In this document: positions 14,113-16,380 of the stretch, one piece after another
Numbering within the stretch: position 1 is the stretch's first letter
Layout of the letters: every line of letters starts with the position of its first letter
Assembly: GCA_014730055.1 (NCBI GenBank)
Contig: WJIV01000202.1
Location: 1 to 16,380, forward strand
DNA length: 16,380 nucleotides
Origin: Candidatus Bathyarchaeota archaeon
Lineage (GTDB): Archaea; Thermoproteota; Bathyarchaeia; TCS64
Reading direction: 5' to 3'
Program-made: the position numbers and the translations under genes
Notes under the pieces: model-generated
Database searches by the model: none
Told to the model about the DNA's origin: nothing
The model's input: the letters and a program-made list of their open reading frames with translations, nothing else

Positions 14113-15303
14113 TCAGCGTTTTAAGTAGGATGCGATTATTTCGAAGATGTGATCAAGGCCTGATCCAAGATCTTCTTTTGAGTTCATCTGTTCCAAGTTA
14201 TCAAGATAATAGCTGCTTCTCTGCATCTTTTTTATATTACCTAAAAGGAAGTCTCTACTGATATTCCTCTGATGCACGGCTTCAGCTACACCTAACTCCA
14301 TTGCTCGCCTCGCGTTACCATATTGTTCAGGGTGCTTAGGCACAGGGATAATTATTGAGGGCTTTTTGTAGCATATTGTCTGCATTATCGTCTCATGCCC
14401 CCCTCTGCTTATCACTAGGTCGCATGCCTTCATATAGTCAAAACGGTTTTCTATCCAAGGTATTTTCGTTAGAGCCATATCATGTTCTGGTTCATTACCA
14501 CCATTCGGTAATCCGAGAGACATCACTACCTTGTATGGCTCTGGAAATTTTCTGAAAATAGGTTCAAGCAAATTGATTATAGGCATTCTCTCTGCTCTAG
14601 GTCCGCTCATAGTGGCATATATTAAGTACTCTTCTTCCTCCACACCCAGTTGCTGCCTAATCAATTTTGAGTCTCCTATCTCATCTGGTTTTTGAGCTAG
14701 AATCGAGCCGACGAGTTGAACCTTGACTCCATACCTTCTAGGTATGCGAAGGCTATCAAGGCTGATTGTATAAGGAGGTGGAAAGTCGGGTATAATCAGT
14801 AAGTCGCTTAAGGCCCAACTCCTCCCCAATAATGTCAGGACAGCACCATCAAGTAACTTGAAAAAGGTTGTATCTCTCTCACGAGGTATTCTGGGTAGAA
14901 ACTGGTTTAAGAGAAGTATACAGGGAATTTTAAGCAACCTCGCGGCGTATATAGTACTTAGTCGCGAATCACTGAATATCAAGTCAGGCTCAAAATACTG
15001 CATAGCTTGTAACTCAAACCTAACCTGTTCATACAGGGTCGGGAATGCAATAAAGCTCTGGCCCAAAGTGGAAGCCTTCAGATCTATGCTCCCGGTCGGA
15101 TCATTTTCTAACTCAATAGATGGTGCATTCATTACGGGCATATCATATTTCTGCACGTAGTCTACCGCCTCATGGTAGGTGCTGAACAGAACGTCACCAC
15201 CTCTTTCTAAAAACTCCTGAGCGAGTGGAACGCTTCGACTAACATGCCCTAAACCTATCCCGCATGGGCTGAAATATATCCTTGAACCGTCGAAGCTTTC
15301 CAT
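14113..15303 (-). CDS. MurG/UGT-like (GT-B) glycosyltransferase
   Basis: 396 residues of GT-B fold, resembling the GT1/GT28 group and archaeal MJ1255-like proteins. The N-terminal acceptor domain opens with YFSPCGIGLGHVSRSVPLA (10-28), the glycine-rich G-x-G-H-x-x-R motif. The C-terminal nucleotide-sugar domain shows YATMSGP (229-235), then CDLVISRGGHETIMQ (294-308) and PVPKHPEQYGNA (320-331), which is the donor-binding region. No membrane segment is evident, so it would act at the cytosolic face on a lipid-linked or soluble acceptor. Donor and acceptor are unknown. It lies 10 bases after the AMMECR1 gene, and AAGGT in that gap (15305-15309) is a good ribosome-binding site for ATG 15303, so the two form an operon. 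Confidence 0.85.
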   Translation of the reverse strand: MESFDGSRIYFSPCGIGLGHVSRSVPLAQEFLERGGDVLFSTYHEAVDYVQKYDMPVMNAPSIELENDPTGSIDLKASTLGQSFIAFPTLYEQVRFELQAMQYFEPDLIFSDSRLSTIYAARLLKIPCILLLNQFLPRIPRERDTTFFKLLDGAVLTLLGRSWALSDLLIIPDFPPPYTISLDSLRIPRRYGVKVQLVGSILAQKPDEIGDSKLIRQQLGVEEEEYLIYATMSGPRAERMPIINLLEPIFRKFPEPYKVVMSLGLPNGGNEPEHDMALTKIPWIENRFDYMKACDLVISRGGHETIMQTICYKKPSIIIPVPKHPEQYGNARRAMELGVAEAVHQRNISRDFLLGNIKKMQRSSYYLDNLEQMNSKEDLGSGLDHIFEIIASYLKR

Positions 15304-15313
15304 TTTACCTTCT

Positions 15314-15934
15314 CTATTTGGGTTTATGCCTCTTAACTTCTCCTCGTGGTGACTCCTCGGAGAATATTATCGCCCGGAAACTATAGACATCTGTTTCCTT
15401 CCTGAGCCAGGAGTCTGGGGAGAGTCCAGCTTTGAAACAGGTCTGACTCAGGAATTCCTCAGAGTCCCATCCCCAATCTGCTGGTACCTGGGGAAGAAGC
15501 AATCCACGCCTATAACCTCGACTAATAATTAATCCATCTCTACCTACCTCAACCCTTCCTGGATACTCCTCCGGGGAATCTACGACTATTTTTTCAGGGG
15601 GGGTTAGAACACTAACCTCCACTTTTATCTCATCTAATTCATCTTTCTTGACAGGGGGGAATCTCGGGTCATCAAAAGCGGCATTGTGTGATGTTTCTAT
15701 TAGGGCTTCAAGAAGCGGTTTAACTGGATAGGGTATTCCTATGCAGCCTCGCAGGGGGTTTCCTGGATAGTTATGCCTCTTGAGAGTGTCAAAGACCCCA
15801 GCATCCCTAAAGGCGATCTCTGGAGCATCACGTGTATCGGGTTTCCCTCGGATCTCTAGTTCCGACTCTATTACATGTCTAGCTAGTCTGACGAGATACT
15901 CTCCCTCTTCATCGGTAAGGTTGAAGGCCCCCAT
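15314..15934 (-). CDS. AMMECR1-domain protein
   Basis: 206 residues, the normal length of the archaeal/bacterial AMMECR1 family. The diagnostic motif LRGCIG is at 61-66, preceded by a shorter-than-usual G-V-F-D-T-L region. Further family marks are NAAFDDPRFPPV (83-94) and the conserved IKVEVSVLTPPE (107-118). The C-terminal part GYRRGLLLPQVPADWGWD (about 145-162) matches the family's G-x2-G-L-L-L-P-Q-V. The molecular function is not established; in many genomes it is linked to Memo-like and radical-SAM genes, neither of which is present here. It is first in a two-gene operon with the glycosyltransferase. A TATA box lies over the stop codon of the upstream gene. Confidence 0.94.
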   Translation of the reverse strand: MGAFNLTDEEGEYLVRLARHVIESELEIRGKPDTRDAPEIAFRDAGVFDTLKRHNYPGNPLRGCIGIPYPVKPLLEALIETSHNAAFDDPRFPPVKKDELDEIKVEVSVLTPPEKIVVDSPEEYPGRVEVGRDGLIISRGYRRGLLLPQVPADWGWDSEEFLSQTCFKAGLSPDSWLRKETDVYSFRAIIFSEESPRGEVKRHKPK

Positions 15935-15964
15935 ATTTTCTTCAAAGAGTTGGACCTATAGAAA

Positions 15965-15972
15965 TTTATAAA
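15965..15972 (-). promoter_or_regulatory. TATA box of the AMMECR1-glycosyltransferase operon
   Basis: TTTATAAA is centred about 34 bases before ATG 15934, giving an expected leader of about 8 bases. It overlaps the TAA stop codon of the Mut7-C gene (15966-15968), so this operon probably starts its own transcript. Confidence 0.55.
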
Positions 15973-16380
15973 GGCTCTGAAGAACCTTCAGAGTTAGCAC
16001 TATTCAGTGTATTTTTTAACTTCTTCCAGTGGCTCCCTTTCCAATAAATGGTGCCACATTCCTTGCACTCCCAGAAATCGTCAAAGGCTTTGTAGCTATC
16101 CTCAGGAACTCTCTGGCTTACCCGCGCCTTTTCAACCTCTCTAAGTACTCCATTACACCTTGGGCAGCGGGAGATTTGGGGAGAGTAGCTAAGATCTAGT
16201 TTTTTGCGCAGATCAACGAGCTTCTCAACACTTGTGGTACCACTAATAAAGTACGCCTCTACACCCATTTTTCTCGCTCTCTCCACAAGCTCTCTGTCCC
16301 GTGTTAAGAGTATCCTATTATCCTCAATGGATTCCTTAATCAGATCGGCATCCTTGGCATCCCTCTGATACATGGCATCA
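15966..16380 (-). CDS. Mut7-C RNase-domain protein with zinc ribbon (5' end cut by window)
   Basis: At least 137 residues of a Mut7-C (DUF82) protein; the reading frame stays open past 16380. The first in-window ATG (16373) is preceded in frame by Asp-Ala, giving YD-like context (DAMYQRD) typical of the middle of the PIN-like domain, so the true start is outside. Seen here: LLTRDREL (22-29 from that ATG), the conserved T-R-D of a PIN-fold nuclease, then a zinc ribbon C70-x2-C73...C103-x2-C106 and the hallmark YWKGSHW (110-116). The family is predicted to be a ribonuclease from its PIN-like fold and fusion to exonuclease Mut-7 in animals; activity here is inferred. Confidence 0.92.
   Translation of the reverse strand, partial: DAMYQRDAKDADLIKESIEDNRILLTRDRELVERARKMGVEAYFISGTTSVEKLVDLRKKLDLSYSPQISRCPRCNGVLREVEKARVSQRVPEDSYKAFDDFWECKECGTIYWKGSHWKKLKNTLNSANSEGSSEPL

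Overview
The window reads as a chromosomal stretch of an archaeon. The evidence is an Lhr-type helicase with a C-terminal zinc ribbon, AMMECR1 and Mut7-C proteins, and a tRNA gene without an encoded CCA. Several genes also have an AT-rich TATA-like box centred about 26-34 bases before the start codon and no leader, or almost none. Protein families and base composition (roughly 40-45% G+C by eye) would fit a mesophilic lineage such as Asgard archaea or Bathyarchaeia, but I cannot decide the phylum. I see no insertion sequence, prophage, CRISPR array or rRNA. The window is gene dense, and the longest stretch without a gene is about 260 bases (6594-6853).

Layout. 67-141: tRNA-Val(UAC). 225-6403: a peptide and amino-acid metabolism neighbourhood. 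It holds an M20D amidohydrolase, a convergent universal stress protein, a ribbon-helix-helix regulator with a palindrome over its own TATA box, a divergent M19 dipeptidase-like protein, an EFR1-type flavodoxin/ferredoxin fusion, and an M24 aminopeptidase-like protein followed directly by a C-GCAxxG-C-C redox protein. 6405-6593: a 62-residue AN1-like zinc-finger protein on the minus strand. 6854-9813: a minus-strand three-gene operon of a PP-loop ATP pyrophosphatase, a D-Ala-D-Ala-ligase-like ATP-grasp enzyme and a GNAT acetyltransferase, with overlapping ends. 9898-10860: a divergent threonine-synthase-like PLP enzyme. 10899-13751: the Lhr helicase. 13768-16380: minus-strand AhpD-like protein, MurG/UGT-like glycosyltransferase, AMMECR1 protein and a Mut7-C RNase-domain protein that runs off the window end.

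How the genes fit together. Three metallopeptidase-family genes (M20, M19, M24) and two cysteine-rich redox proteins lie within about 6 kb, which suggests peptide scavenging linked to fermentative redox chemistry. The most intriguing unit is the PP-loop / ATP-grasp / GNAT operon. It pairs an adenylating enzyme, an amide-bond ligase and an N-acyltransferase, as a small biosynthetic pathway for a modified amino acid or peptide would. Its ATP-grasp gene appears to start at a non-AUG codon behind a strong Shine-Dalgarno sequence, since the obvious ATG would cut off the first beta strand. The M19 protein has lost the residues of one zinc site. Four gene pairs meet tail to tail with 1-16 bases between stop codons, so their transcripts probably overlap.
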